Assembly: GCA_964502215.1 (NCBI GenBank)
Contig: CAZCUN010000020.1
Span: 1 to 48,730 of the forward strand
DNA length: 48,730 nt
Source: JAALLB01 sp964502215
GTDB lineage: Bacteria; Pseudomonadota; Alphaproteobacteria; Rhizobiales; Rhizobiaceae
Direction: 5' to 3'
Part shown: positions 15,720 through 25,082 of the stretch, in pieces
How the letters are laid out: the number at the start of each line of letters is the position of its first letter
How positions within the stretch are numbered: the first letter of the stretch is position 1
Translations under genes and position numbers: made by a program
Notes under the pieces: model-generated
What the model saw: the letters and a program-made list of their open reading frames with translations, nothing else
The model's database searches: none
Told to the model about the DNA's origin: nothing

Positions 15720-17144
15720 ATGAAAAGTCTAGGCTTTCAAAAACCAGGCAAATTCAAAAATTTCATTGCCGCAACTGGCATCGCCTTAATGGCGGTAACG
15801 TCACCACTTGCAACAGCCGGCTTTGCCTTTGCAGAAAATGGCGTCATTCATCTTAAGTCTTCACAAAAGACAAAGACAATGAAAATCACTAAAGCAAAAC
15901 CAAAAACGGTTAGAACAGACCGTTCTTTTAGTGAGATTGTTGTCGGCGACCCTGAAGTAGCAAGCGTTAGTCCGCTGACTGACCGTTCTTTTTATGTTGT
16001 AGGCACAGCACCTGGCACAACTGGCATCGCACTTTATGATGAAGACAGCAATCTTGTTGGCTTGCTTGATATTGAAGTAGGCGCGAATACGAACCAAATC
16101 AACGCAGCATTGAGTTCAGCCCTTCCAAAATCTAAAGTTAAAGCAACAACAACCAATGGTAGAGTTGTTCTTAAAGGCAAGGCAAATGGCGCTGTTGCAG
16201 CAGCAAGAGCACGTGAGATCGCTAAAAAGTTTGATCCAGAGCTTGTTGATGCCGTAAAAGTTGAAGGTTCTCAACAAGTTAACCTTGAAGTACGCTTCAT
16301 TGAAGCTCGCAGAAATAACGGTAAAGAACTTAGCATCGGCACAAACGTGCGTCGTGGTACAGGTTCACAAGCTTCAAACGTTCTTGATTCAACGCTGACT
16401 ACTTTAGTCACTGGCGGCTTGCCTTTCGGACAATTCGTAACAAAAATTATTGAAAGCGGTACCAATGTTGATCTAACCATCAACGCGCTAGAAGAACGTA
16501 AACTGGCAAGAAGCTTAGCAGAACCAAATCTTGTTGCTCTTTCAGGCGATACAGCAAGCTTTTTGGCTGGTGGCGAATTCCCAATTCCAGTTGCACAAGA
16601 TGGTGGCCAAATTTCAGTAGAATTCAAACCATTCGGTGTTGGCTTGAAATTCACCCCTACTGTCTTGGACAATGGTTTGATTAATTTGAAGCTTGCACCT
16701 GAAGTAAGTGAAATTGATACAGCAAACCAAATTGAAATCGGTAACAACCTTGCTATTCCAGGTCTTGTTGTCAGAAGAGCTGAAACAACTCTTGAACTCC
16801 GTGATGGCCAGACATTTGTACTAGGTGGCTTGCTTCAAAAAAGCTCTAACTACAACAAACGCCAATTACCTTGGTTGGGTGATGTACCCATCCTTGGCGC
16901 ATTATTCCGTAGTAGCGATTTTCAAAAAGAAGAAAGCGATTTGGTAATCATTGTAACCCCAAGGCTGGTTAAACCGCTACGCCCTGGTGATGAACCAGCA
17001 ACCCCATTAGATACAACTGCGCCAGCGAACGAAGTCGACTTTTTTGCAAACGGCAAACTCGAAGTTAGCCGCGCTCACCTTCGCACTTTAGCAGCAGCAA
17101 AAGCTGGCGCATTAAAATCTGGCCACGTAATCAATTTGGATTAA
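15720..17144 (+). CDS. cpaC: Type IVb (Tad) pilus secretin CpaC/RcpA
   Basis: 474 residues. It has a signal peptide (hydrophobic stretch to about residue 38, ending near AFAENG), an N-terminal pilus-secretin domain (VGDPEVASVSPLTDRSFYVVG), a BON-like repeat (GRVVLKGKANGAVAAARARE) and a C-terminal secretin domain with NLVALSGDTASFLAGGEFPIP and the final WLGDVPILGALFRS. This forms the outer-membrane channel of the Flp pilus. ATG 15720 is chosen since GGGG lies 6 nt upstream; ATG 15708 is in frame but that GGGG would then be inside it. It is 54 bp after cpaB and 4 bp before the lipoprotein gene. Confidence 0.95.
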   Translation: MKSLGFQKPGKFKNFIAATGIALMAVTSPLATAGFAFAENGVIHLKSSQKTKTMKITKAKPKTVRTDRSFSEIVVGDPEVASVSPLTDRSFYVVGTAPGTTGIALYDEDSNLVGLLDIEVGANTNQINAALSSALPKSKVKATTTNGRVVLKGKANGAVAAARAREIAKKFDPELVDAVKVEGSQQVNLEVRFIEARRNNGKELSIGTNVRRGTGSQASNVLDSTLTTLVTGGLPFGQFVTKIIESGTNVDLTINALEERKLARSLAEPNLVALSGDTASFLAGGEFPIPVAQDGGQISVEFKPFGVGLKFTPTVLDNGLINLKLAPEVSEIDTANQIEIGNNLAIPGLVVRRAETTLELRDGQTFVLGGLLQKSSNYNKRQLPWLGDVPILGALFRSSDFQKEESDLVIIVTPRLVKPLRPGDEPATPLDTTAPANEVDFFANGKLEVSRAHLRTLAAAKAGALKSGHVINLD

Positions 17145-17148
17145 AACA

Positions 17149-17427
17149 ATGAATAAAAACAAAGTCTTATCAACTACAGCAATTGGCCTGATTTTCACAT
17201 TAGCAGGCTGCACCTATCTTGATAGAACTGATGGTGTAACAAGTTTTGCAGGCAATGCTAATGCAGTAAATGAAGCAAAGCAAACGGTCGACCCATGGAA
17301 TGAAAATGCCTACAACAATGACATTGAAGGCGACGGACAAAGACTTGGCGACACTGTAAGCCGCTACAAAGCGGGTGAAAAAGAAGAAGCCCAGGAAATT
17401 GGTCGAGCTAATACGACCTCAAACTAA
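17149..17427 (+). CDS. Small Tad-locus lipoprotein in the cpaD position
   Basis: 92 residues. It has a lipoprotein signal with lipobox LAGC, lipidated Cys21, then YLDRTDGVTSFAGNANAVNE, the motif TVDPWN and SRYKAGE near the end. Short lipoproteins with a DPW core are found between cpaC and cpaE in some alphaproteobacterial tad loci (from memory, not checked). The usual CpaD is more than twice as long, so this is either a reduced functional replacement or a separate family. It starts 4 bp after the cpaC stop and so is surely co-translated; a role as secretin pilotin is a reasonable inference. Confidence 0.8.
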   Translation: MNKNKVLSTTAIGLIFTLAGCTYLDRTDGVTSFAGNANAVNEAKQTVDPWNENAYNNDIEGDGQRLGDTVSRYKAGEKEEAQEIGRANTTSN

Positions 17428-17463
17428 AATACCAAGCGGAAATTACCGACGGGGACACGGAAC

Positions 17464-18696
17464 ATGTCGCAAACTATGGAAACAAACAAACCAAACAACT
17501 TGGTACTTGTATCTCAAGATCAGGACTTGGTGAACCTTGCAAAAGGTGCCATTCCAAATACAGACCAACAAACTGTTCAGGTCATCAATAAACCAGTTTC
17601 AGACATTGTTGCAGACATGCGCAACATCGAAGCGACTGCTATGATCGTAGACATTGATGCAACAAAAGTTGAAGAGTTTGAGCACTTACAAAAGATAAAG
17701 CGCATGGCAGACAATAACATGCCTATTATTGTCATCTCAGGTAGTTTTAGCCCTGCTGCAGCGCGTATTCTTATTCAACTTAAAGTATCAGATTTTCTTG
17801 TAAAGCCAGTGCAAACATCCGATTTTGTGCGCTCATGCAACAACGCAATGAAAATCAATACTCAAGAGGCACAAGTCCAGCCTCAGTTTATTTCCTTTAT
17901 GCCAGCTTCTGGTGGTGTAGGCACAACTGCAATGGCAATTGAAACAGCTGCAATCTTAAACGCTCACGGTCAAAACCTTGGTCGTACAACTTGTATTGTA
18001 GATCTAAACTTCCAACATGGTTCTTGTGCTGAATATCTTGATATAGAGCCTCGTTTTGACATTTCAGAGATTGAAAACTCGCCAGAACGACTTGATAGAC
18101 AACTCCTAGACGTAATGCTTTCAAGACATGATAGCGGCCTTTCAGTCATTAGCGCACCAAACCAACCCACTGAAATGCGTTCATTTAAAGGGGCTTTGGT
18201 CGTAAAACTTTTAGACTTGGTCTCTGCCTATTTCGACAATGTTGTTATTGATCTACCAAGAACATGGTTCCCTTGGACAGAAACCGTGATCACTGGCTCT
18301 GATAAGTTATTTGTTGTTGCAGATATGACAGTTCCTTCAATTCGTCATTCGCACAGGTTAGTTAAAGCGGTTGAAGAGCGTATCGGAAAACAAGCCACAC
18401 CAAAAATTATAGTCAACCGCATGGATTTCCGCAAAAATGCGTCTGGCCTTAATGCTGGTGATGTAGAGAATGCTTTGGGTGAATATTTTGCTGGCGGTGT
18501 ACCTAATAATTACGTGTTAGTGCGCGATGCGGTAGACCGCGGTGTTACAATTGGCTCAGTTGAAGCTGATAACAACGTCACAAATGCCCTTTCAAGTATT
18601 ATACTTGAAGGTGAGTATCAGGATGGCAAACAATCGGGCAAAAAATCTGGGCTGATGAATATTGGTCGCAACCTATTAAAGCGCAAAGCAAGCTAG
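17464..18696 (+). CDS. cpaE: Pilus assembly/localisation ATPase-like CpaE (TadZ)
   Basis: 410 residues. The N-terminal ~130 residues form a receiver-like domain (VLVSQDQDLVNLA, then DIDATK and VSDFLVKPVQTSD). The rest is a ParA/MinD-like domain with a degenerate P-loop ASGGVGTTAM (GGVGTT at 150-155), in which the usual lysine is missing, as is normal for TadZ/CpaE. CVDLNFQHGSC-like IVDLNFQHGSCAEYLDIEP and VVIDLPRTWFPW follow. The protein localises the Tad machine to a cell pole in studied species. It lies 36 bp after the lipoprotein gene and 10 bp before cpaF. Confidence 0.94.
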   Translation: MSQTMETNKPNNLVLVSQDQDLVNLAKGAIPNTDQQTVQVINKPVSDIVADMRNIEATAMIVDIDATKVEEFEHLQKIKRMADNNMPIIVISGSFSPAAARILIQLKVSDFLVKPVQTSDFVRSCNNAMKINTQEAQVQPQFISFMPASGGVGTTAMAIETAAILNAHGQNLGRTTCIVDLNFQHGSCAEYLDIEPRFDISEIENSPERLDRQLLDVMLSRHDSGLSVISAPNQPTEMRSFKGALVVKLLDLVSAYFDNVVIDLPRTWFPWTETVITGSDKLFVVADMTVPSIRHSHRLVKAVEERIGKQATPKIIVNRMDFRKNASGLNAGDVENALGEYFAGGVPNNYVLVRDAVDRGVTIGSVEADNNVTNALSSIILEGEYQDGKQSGKKSGLMNIGRNLLKRKAS

Positions 18697-18706
18697 GACC
18701 TATTTC

Positions 18707-20194
18707 ATGAGCAACCGTTTTTCTGACATCCGAACCTTTGATGAAGATTTTGACTTCGACGAGCCTATTCCTGCAACAATGACAAGAGCGCAAGAAGCCC
18801 CCCTACCTCAGGTAGACGCAACCAACGCCCCTATTGCATTGCAAGAAATTCCTCAAGAAGTTAAAAATAAGAAACCTGTGTCAGTTCATGAAATTGGTGC
18901 TGGTGAAATTACGCCAGCAAAGCAAAAAATTCTTGATGCAAAAATTCAACTGCACAAGCAAATGCTTGAAGAGTTCAATCTGATTGCCTTAGAAGAGCTG
19001 CCACGTGATCAATTGGTCAATGAAGTTCGCAAGTTTGTTGCAGATTACGTTGCAAAAGAACGTCTTCCGCTAAACAACCAAGAGCTTGAAGCGTTTGTTG
19101 GCACTGTTGTTGATGAAATGACAGGCCTTGGCCCACTTGAACCTTTAATGCGCAATGATGACATCAGTGATATTTTGATCAACGGCCCAAACAACTGCTT
19201 TGCAGAAATCAACGGCATTCTTCAACCGATTACAATTCCTTTTAAGGACGAAGCACATCTTGTTAGAATTATAGGCAAGATTGTTGCAGGTGTTGGCCGA
19301 CGTATTGATGAATCAAACCCAATGTGTGATGCGCGCATGCCAGATGGATCTCGTTTCAATGCTGCCATTCGACCAATCACAATTGACGGCCCATTGGTTT
19401 CAATTCGTAAGTTCAAAGAAGACAAACTTACACTGGAAAAACTTGTAGGCTTTAATGCTCTCGCCCCACAAATGGCAGAAGTTATGCAGCATGCAGTTTC
19501 TGCACGCATGACAACAATTATTTCTGGCGGTACCGGCACTGGTAAAACAACAATGCTGAATGCCTTGTCAGCTTTTATCAATCCGAAAGAACGTGTCCTG
19601 ACAATTGAAGACGCAGCTGAACTAACGCTTCAAATTCCTCATGTTGGTCGAATGGAAACACGCCCACCAAATAACGAAGGCATTGGCGAAATCAAACAAC
19701 GTGACCTAGTTAAAAACGCTCTACGCATGCGCCCTGACCGCGTTATCCTTGGTGAGGTTCGTGGTGAAGAATGTTTTGATATGCTGCAAGCTATGAATAC
19801 TGGTCACGAAGGTTCAATGGCCACCATTCACTCAAACACATGCCGTGATGCGATTGGCCGTATGGAGCAAATGCTAGGCATGACAGGCATGCCGATGACA
19901 GTTTCATCAATCAGAAGCCAAATCTCAAGTGCGGTTCATCTTATCGTTCAGCTTACACGCCTTTCAGATGGTCAACGTAAAGTGACAAGCATTTCTGAGA
20001 TTACAGGCATGGAAGGTGACATCATCCAGATGCAGGAAATTTTCCGCTACAAACGTACTGGCATGACTGCTGAACATAAAATACTGGGTCACTTTGAAGC
20101 AACTGGCGTGCGTCCTCGCTTCCTAGAAGAGCTGGAAGCCATGGGAATAGAATTAGACAGTGAAATTTTCGAGCCAGGCATAGAATTATCATGA
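18707..20194 (+). CDS. cpaF: Tad pilus assembly ATPase CpaF (TadA)
   Basis: 495 residues, a secretion ATPase of the VirB11/PilT class. Walker A GGTGTGKTT is at 274-282, the Asp box at EDAAELTLQ (about 301), Walker B RVILGEVRG at 345-353 and the His box GHEGSMATIHSN at 366-377. The ~120-residue N-terminal extension is acidic and variable, as usual. It powers pilin polymerisation from the cytoplasmic face, together with TadB/TadC. AGGA precedes the ATG by 8 nt; the stop overlaps the tadB start by 4 bp. Confidence 0.97.
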   Translation: MSNRFSDIRTFDEDFDFDEPIPATMTRAQEAPLPQVDATNAPIALQEIPQEVKNKKPVSVHEIGAGEITPAKQKILDAKIQLHKQMLEEFNLIALEELPRDQLVNEVRKFVADYVAKERLPLNNQELEAFVGTVVDEMTGLGPLEPLMRNDDISDILINGPNNCFAEINGILQPITIPFKDEAHLVRIIGKIVAGVGRRIDESNPMCDARMPDGSRFNAAIRPITIDGPLVSIRKFKEDKLTLEKLVGFNALAPQMAEVMQHAVSARMTTIISGGTGTGKTTMLNALSAFINPKERVLTIEDAAELTLQIPHVGRMETRPPNNEGIGEIKQRDLVKNALRMRPDRVILGEVRGEECFDMLQAMNTGHEGSMATIHSNTCRDAIGRMEQMLGMTGMPMTVSSIRSQISSAVHLIVQLTRLSDGQRKVTSISEITGMEGDIIQMQEIFRYKRTGMTAEHKILGHFEATGVRPRFLEELEAMGIELDSEIFEPGIELS

Positions 20195-21183
20195 GCCTAA
20201 GCACACTTTTCGAAAACGGCTTTACGCCTATACACGCCATGCTGATTGCATCTGTATTTTTTGCATTTGTAATCGTTGAGCTTGGCTACATGGTAATGTC
20301 GCCTAGTGAAAACAGTAAAAAGCGTATCAATAGACGCATGGCTATTGGTAATAGCAAAGATAAAATGAGTCAGAAGAACATTCTTATTCAATTAAGAAAA
20401 GAACGTGGACTTGATGAAAACGGCATGCTGGTCATGCCAATGAAACGTTTAAACCAACTCATTTTACGATCTGGTTTAACCTTAGGTCTAAAACAACTTG
20501 GACTATATTATCTAGTTTATTTATTACTTGCCACTGCGGGCGTGTTTATCTACTGGCAGTCTATTAGCGTTAGCGTGATAGCTCTCCCAATCTACACATT
20601 CCTTCTGCCGTACATGTGGCTAAAACGAAAAGCCAACAAAAAAACAGCAGCTTTCGGCGCTCAACTTGCAGATGCAATTGACTTAATTACAAGAAGTCTT
20701 AAAGCGGGCCATCCTGTACCAGTTGCAATTTCAATGGTGGCAAGAGAAATGCCTGATCCAATTGGAACTGAATTCGGCATCGTTGTTGATGAAGTAACTT
20801 ACGGTTCAGACCTAGTAACCGCACTTAGCAATCTACATGAACGCGTAGATTTACCTGATCTCCCTCTTTTGATTTCTTCTATATCAATTCAAGCTACAAC
20901 GGGGGGCAATCTAAGAGAGATTCTAGAAGGTCTTTCAGCTGTTGTGCGTGATCGTTTTAAGATGAAACGTAAAATCAAAGCGATCTCTGCAGAAGGTAGA
21001 ATGTCAGCAATGTTCTTGTCAGCAATGCCTGTACTTTTGTTCTTCGCACTCCAATTTATTGTTCCTCATTATTATTCAGAAATCTGGGACGAAACAATTA
21101 CTTGGTATTTACTCGGGGGTCTGGGCTTCTGGATGACTGTTGGTAATTTATTGATCATGAAAATGGTATCGTTCAAGGTTTAA
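20191..21183 (+). CDS. tadB: Tad inner-membrane platform protein TadB
   Basis: 330 residues with an N-terminal helix (about 13-33), two further helices near 95-135 and two at the C-terminus, framing a cytoplasmic type II secretion F domain (about 155-285) with LADAIDLITRSLKAGHPVPVAI and TTGGNLREILEGLS. With TadC it should form the membrane platform for the CpaF ATPase. Its ATG overlaps the cpaF TGA (ATGA). Confidence 0.95.
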   Translation: MSLSTLFENGFTPIHAMLIASVFFAFVIVELGYMVMSPSENSKKRINRRMAIGNSKDKMSQKNILIQLRKERGLDENGMLVMPMKRLNQLILRSGLTLGLKQLGLYYLVYLLLATAGVFIYWQSISVSVIALPIYTFLLPYMWLKRKANKKTAAFGAQLADAIDLITRSLKAGHPVPVAISMVAREMPDPIGTEFGIVVDEVTYGSDLVTALSNLHERVDLPDLPLLISSISIQATTGGNLREILEGLSAVVRDRFKMKRKIKAISAEGRMSAMFLSAMPVLLFFALQFIVPHYYSEIWDETITWYLLGGLGFWMTVGNLLIMKMVSFKV

Positions 21184-21192
21184 GAGATAAAT

Positions 21193-22152
21193 ATGGAAAA
21201 CTTATTCAATACTGTTGACCCTTTGTTGCTTGCTTCTTCTGCAGGTGGGATAATTCTTTTTGCAATCGTATATCTTGCAAGTCAGGCATTTACTGAAAAG
21301 AAAACTCGTTCTGATGTTAAAAAACGTCTAATTGCTGATGAGCCAAAGCGTTCGATTTTAAATCTCGAAAACACAGAACAAAACAAAGATACTAAGAAAA
21401 AAGTTATTTCAAACAAAGTTGCCAAAAAGGCGAATGAATTTTATTCAAACACAGATCCTAATTCTATAAAAAAACTTAGAATGATGATGATGCAAGCAGG
21501 TTACATGAACCCAAGTGCTGCGGGATATTTTATTGCAAGTCGTTTCATCGGCGCTGTTATCGGCATCGCTTTAGGTGGCTTCTTAGTGCTCGTCCCTTTT
21601 GCCTATGAACCATTTGGTTTACGCATGTGTATCTTAATGTTCCTGGTCGTTTTGGGGTATTTTAGCCCAAATATATACATCAATAAACGTAGTAAAAAAA
21701 TTGAAATACAAAACCGCCAAGGCTTTCCAGATATTCTGGATCTTATGGTTGTATCGGCTGAAGCTGGCCTAACAATGGAGGCTTCAATTGAGCGTATTTC
21801 CCAAGAAATTAAAAAAACGTATCCAAACCTAAGCACACAACTCAATATGGCAGCTTTAGAAATTAGAGCTGGCAGACCACTTGACCAATCTCTTAGAGCA
21901 TTTGGTGAAAGATTAAGACTTGAAGAAGTAAAAGGGTTTGCAACCATGGTACAGCAAGCTAAAGAACTAGGCACAAGTGTATCAGACGCACTAAAAGTTT
22001 ACTCAGAAGAAATGCGTCATAAGAGAATGATGCAAGCGGAAGAAAAAGCCTATGCCCTACCCGCTAAAATGTCGATCCCTGTTACTTTGTTCATTCTACC
22101 AATCGTAATTGGCATCGCAATTATTCCAACCATCGTTCGATATAACATTTAA
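21193..22152 (+). CDS. tadC: Tad inner-membrane platform protein TadC
   Basis: 319 residues with the same T2SSF-domain fold as TadB: an N-terminal helix (about 11-31), a charged linker, helices near 110-160, then the F domain (FPDILDLMVVSAEAGLTMEA, VKGFATMVQQAKELGTSVSDAL) and a final helix ending in VRYNI. It forms the inner-membrane platform with TadB. It starts 9 bp after tadB and is followed 25 bp later by a strong terminator, so it closes the cpaB-tadC operon. Confidence 0.95.
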   Translation: MENLFNTVDPLLLASSAGGIILFAIVYLASQAFTEKKTRSDVKKRLIADEPKRSILNLENTEQNKDTKKKVISNKVAKKANEFYSNTDPNSIKKLRMMMMQAGYMNPSAAGYFIASRFIGAVIGIALGGFLVLVPFAYEPFGLRMCILMFLVVLGYFSPNIYINKRSKKIEIQNRQGFPDILDLMVVSAEAGLTMEASIERISQEIKKTYPNLSTQLNMAALEIRAGRPLDQSLRAFGERLRLEEVKGFATMVQQAKELGTSVSDALKVYSEEMRHKRMMQAEEKAYALPAKMSIPVTLFILPIVIGIAIIPTIVRYNI

Positions 22153-22174
22153 TTCACTTACTACATTCAATTTT

Positions 22175-22210
22175 AAAGCCCCGTTGTGAAGTTCACAGCG
22201 GGGCTTTTTT
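22175..22210 (+). terminator. Rho-independent terminator after tadC
   Basis: A 13-bp stem (GCCCCGTTGTGAA at 22178-22190 with TTCACAGCGGGGC at 22192-22204, one G-U pair, single-base loop) is followed by six T. It ends the cpaB-tadC transcript. AAA before the stem gives a partial mirror on the other strand. Confidence 0.9.
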
Positions 22211-22315
22211 GTACAAAGCAGCCTGGATTGCTTGGTTAACAAATTCTTATATAGACTCTAAAATTTAACCAATCTCTTGAACTTTGTCTTAGCAACTTTG
22301 CGCTATTTTATTCTC

Positions 22316-22343
22316 AATAATAATAATAATAAAAATAAATAAT
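22316..22343 (+). repeat. AAT-rich simple repeat before tadD
   Basis: About five ATA/AAT triplets in a row, then a looser AAT/AAAAT run directly upstream of the tadD ribosome-binding GGGG. It may just be an AT-rich leader; a change in triplet number would alter promoter or leader spacing. Confidence 0.5.
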
Positions 22344-22353
22344 GGGGAATAAA

Positions 22354-22911
22354 ATGAAATCCAACATCAAAAGCGCTCTTGCGCCTATCGTTGTAGCTGG
22401 CTTATTAGCAGGTTGTAGCACTAGCGGAATTTCAACACATTCAAATGCATTAGATCACGCAGGTACAAATCGTGACGAAGTAAGAAATTATGAGCGTAAT
22501 ACAAAAAGCCTCTTAACACCAAAAGCAAACAACGTATCTCTTAAGGGCGATCGGTCAAAAGGGTTTCTAGCTGCTGGACAAGAGCATTTTGGCAGCCAAA
22601 ATTATGGATTAGCAGAAAAAAACTTCCGCAAAGCTGTTGAAGTAAGAAGCGACAACGCATCAGCATGGCTAGGCTTAGCAGCTTCACTTGATCAATTGGG
22701 AAAGTTTGAATTCTCAGACCGCGCTTACAAGCAACTTGTACAACTGAAAAGCAATAATGCACGCGTTTTAAATAACATGGGTTATTCTCACCTACTTCGC
22801 GGTGATTACCAAAAAGCTAGAATTTTTTTAAACAAAGCGCAGAATATTGACCCACAACTTGAAGAAATCCAAGGCAACATTCACTTGTTAGAAAAAACAA
22901 TTCGCAGTTAA
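22354..22911 (+). CDS. tadD: Tad-locus TPR lipoprotein TadD
   Basis: 185 residues. The lipoprotein signal ends in LLAGC with Cys21 lipidated. After a polar linker come about three TPR units (FLAAGQEHFGSQNYGLAEKN, ASAWLGLAASLDQLGKFEFS, ARVLNNMGYSHLLRGDYQKA). TadD-type proteins are outer-membrane-associated factors needed for the secretin. I start at ATG 22354 with GGGG 6 nt upstream; ATG 22342 is in frame but would contain that site. It has its own leader after the tadC terminator, and 144 bp separate it from the TadG-like gene. Confidence 0.88.
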   Translation: MKSNIKSALAPIVVAGLLAGCSTSGISTHSNALDHAGTNRDEVRNYERNTKSLLTPKANNVSLKGDRSKGFLAAGQEHFGSQNYGLAEKNFRKAVEVRSDNASAWLGLAASLDQLGKFEFSDRAYKQLVQLKSNNARVLNNMGYSHLLRGDYQKARIFLNKAQNIDPQLEEIQGNIHLLEKTIRS

Positions 22912-23055
22912 GGGCTCTTCAAAAAGTAAAGTAATTCTTAATAAAATATTGAGAATGCAACTTTGTTAATTATCCGTATCTTTAAATTAAAATGTTACGA
23001 ATTAACAAATTAAAATTTCAATTGGCAAAAAAATATACAATCAGGGTAGAAAAAT

Positions 23056-25023
23056 ATGTTAACCAAAATGAAACGTTTTTTACAAAACACAGCAGGTAGT
23101 GTCGTACCAACAACAGCTATCCTGATGATACCATTAATGATGAGCGCAGCTGTAGCTGTTGATTATTCACTATACTCTAATATGAGAAATGATATTCAGA
23201 CGTCTCTAGATGCAGCTGGCTTGGCAACAATTACATATTTGGGCAGTACAGAATTTAAAGTACCAGATAACATTACAAGCCCATCTGCAATTGCCCAGTA
23301 TAGAAAAACTGAAGCAGAAAGATATGCCACAAATTTTTTCGAAGTTAATATTGGCAGTAATATTACTAAAAAAAATTACGCATTAGATGTTGTTTTGGCT
23401 AGAAACGGTCAAAACGAAGAAACCGTGTCTATTAAAAGTGAATTCAAATACGACAGTTTATTTGGACAAATACATCGCGGTGGCGCATCTAACTTTTATG
23501 TCGACAAACTTTCAGAAGAGCTTGAATCAATTATTACACTAGGCAACCGTACAATTGAGGTTGCACTCGTGATGGATAATTCGGGTTCAATGAACACATT
23601 TTCAAATGGCAAGCGCCGCATTGATAACATGAGAACTGCAGCTGCAGACCTTGTTGATGATTTATTTGATTCAGCCGCAGGTGCATCTTTAAGAGACCCT
23701 GTACAATTTTCTTTAGTTCCATTTTCGGGAACTGTAAATGTTGGTGGATTAGGGCATGAAAATTTAGCTGGTGACTTCATTGATACAAATGGCTTTAGTC
23801 CTATTAACAATGAAAACCTAGATTGGGATGATACATTTAGAACAAATAAGGCTATCAGGTTTCCAAACAACAATCATGTGGTTACAATCGATGGCGCTTT
23901 TAAATCGCGCCTAGACGTCTTCAACATGATAGGTACAACATGGGCAGGTTGCGTCGAGATGCGTCCTTATCCTCATAATACACAAGATACAGTTGCAAGA
24001 AATGCAAGTAACTTCTCATCTGTGCGTGGAGATGGTCCAGAGGCTCTATTTGTACCTTATTTTGCTCCAGATGAACCTGATAATTCATATTCTTTTAGCC
24101 CTAGATTCAGGTTTAATTTCTTTGACTCTGATTTTTATCGTAACAGTTACCTTAACGATTTCCGCGATTCAAATCGCCAAAGACTATATACAAATAATAG
24201 AAGAAATGACCCTGCCTACCAGGTAAGAGGGAATACTAGGCAAATTGAACGTACAAATTGGATGTTTAAATATCAGGCTAATGTAAGAACTCGCAATGAC
24301 AGCTCCTTCGTAGGTCCTAACGCAGGTTGCACAACCAAACCAATCACAGCTTTAACTACTGAACGTAGTGAGATCGAAAGTGGTATCGACGATATGGTTG
24401 CAAACGGTTCGACCAATATTCAACAAGGTCTTACTTGGGGTTGGAGAACACTAAGTGAAAAACTTCCTTTCGACCAAGGCAGAGCATTGTCAGATCGTAT
24501 TAATTTAAAGTTCATAATCTTGCTTACAGATGGTAACAACTTTTATAGCGAAGATTCTGGCCGAACACCTAATGAATCTGGCTATGGCGCTTGGGGTTAT
24601 GCACGTAACCGCAACCATTTTTTGAAACATGCTATTACAGAAAATGTATCTTATCATAATAGAATGTCAGATGGTTTGCGATCTTCAGATCTATCAGGAA
24701 CTATCTACGCGGGAACTTCATTTGATCCAACGCCAGATTCAAACGCTGATTTCGAAAGAATAATGAATGCTCACACAGCTCAGTCTTGTGAAAACATCAA
24801 AAACGATGGCATTTCGATTTATACAATCGCATATGACTTAGGCGGAACAGCGCTAAACAACCCAACTAAAGCACTTATGGAAGCATGTTCGGGTAGTGGT
24901 GTTATTGAAAACAGTGAGGTTATTGCTGGCGTTCAATTTTATCACGATGCAGCAGGCACACGTCTTGAAGATACTTTTGCAGAAATTGCTTCTTCAATCT
25001 CAGCAGTTCGCATTAGTAAATAA
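23056..25023 (+). CDS. TadG-like pseudopilin-leader protein with von Willebrand A domain
   Basis: 655 residues. The N-terminus (FLQNTAGSVVPTTAILMIPL with helix to about 40, then NMRNDIQTSLDAAGLAT) is the TadG/putative Flp-pilus N-terminal domain. A vWA domain starts near 167 with the MIDAS motif DNSGS (174-178). It is split by a long Asn/Arg/Asp-rich insertion (about 250-430) before the conserved threonine region (NGSTNIQQGLTWGW) and KFIILLTDGNN. TadG proteins are minor, membrane-anchored parts of the Tad machine, possibly at the pilus tip or in surface adhesion. AGGG precedes the ATG at 23056. A terminator follows directly. Confidence 0.88.
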   Translation: MLTKMKRFLQNTAGSVVPTTAILMIPLMMSAAVAVDYSLYSNMRNDIQTSLDAAGLATITYLGSTEFKVPDNITSPSAIAQYRKTEAERYATNFFEVNIGSNITKKNYALDVVLARNGQNEETVSIKSEFKYDSLFGQIHRGGASNFYVDKLSEELESIITLGNRTIEVALVMDNSGSMNTFSNGKRRIDNMRTAAADLVDDLFDSAAGASLRDPVQFSLVPFSGTVNVGGLGHENLAGDFIDTNGFSPINNENLDWDDTFRTNKAIRFPNNNHVVTIDGAFKSRLDVFNMIGTTWAGCVEMRPYPHNTQDTVARNASNFSSVRGDGPEALFVPYFAPDEPDNSYSFSPRFRFNFFDSDFYRNSYLNDFRDSNRQRLYTNNRRNDPAYQVRGNTRQIERTNWMFKYQANVRTRNDSSFVGPNAGCTTKPITALTTERSEIESGIDDMVANGSTNIQQGLTWGWRTLSEKLPFDQGRALSDRINLKFIILLTDGNNFYSEDSGRTPNESGYGAWGYARNRNHFLKHAITENVSYHNRMSDGLRSSDLSGTIYAGTSFDPTPDSNADFERIMNAHTAQSCENIKNDGISIYTIAYDLGGTALNNPTKALMEACSGSGVIENSEVIAGVQFYHDAAGTRLEDTFAEIASSISAVRISK

Positions 25024-25041
25024 GCAATAGTATAATCAATC

Positions 25042-25073
25042 AAAAAGCCCGCTATTTAAAGCGGGCTTTTTTG
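25042..25073. terminator. Bidirectional rho-independent terminator
   Basis: AAAAGCCCGCT (25043-25053), loop of six, AGCGGGCTTTT (25060-25070) and more T. The A-run on the left arm gives a T-run on the minus strand, so the element can end both the TadG-like transcript and the convergent EamA transcript. Confidence 0.9.
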
Positions 25074-25082
25074 CGTTTAAAG

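Noticed and set aside
16271..16747. Minus-strand frame of 158 codons inside cpaC
   Set aside because: Antisense shadow of a well-supported secretin gene.
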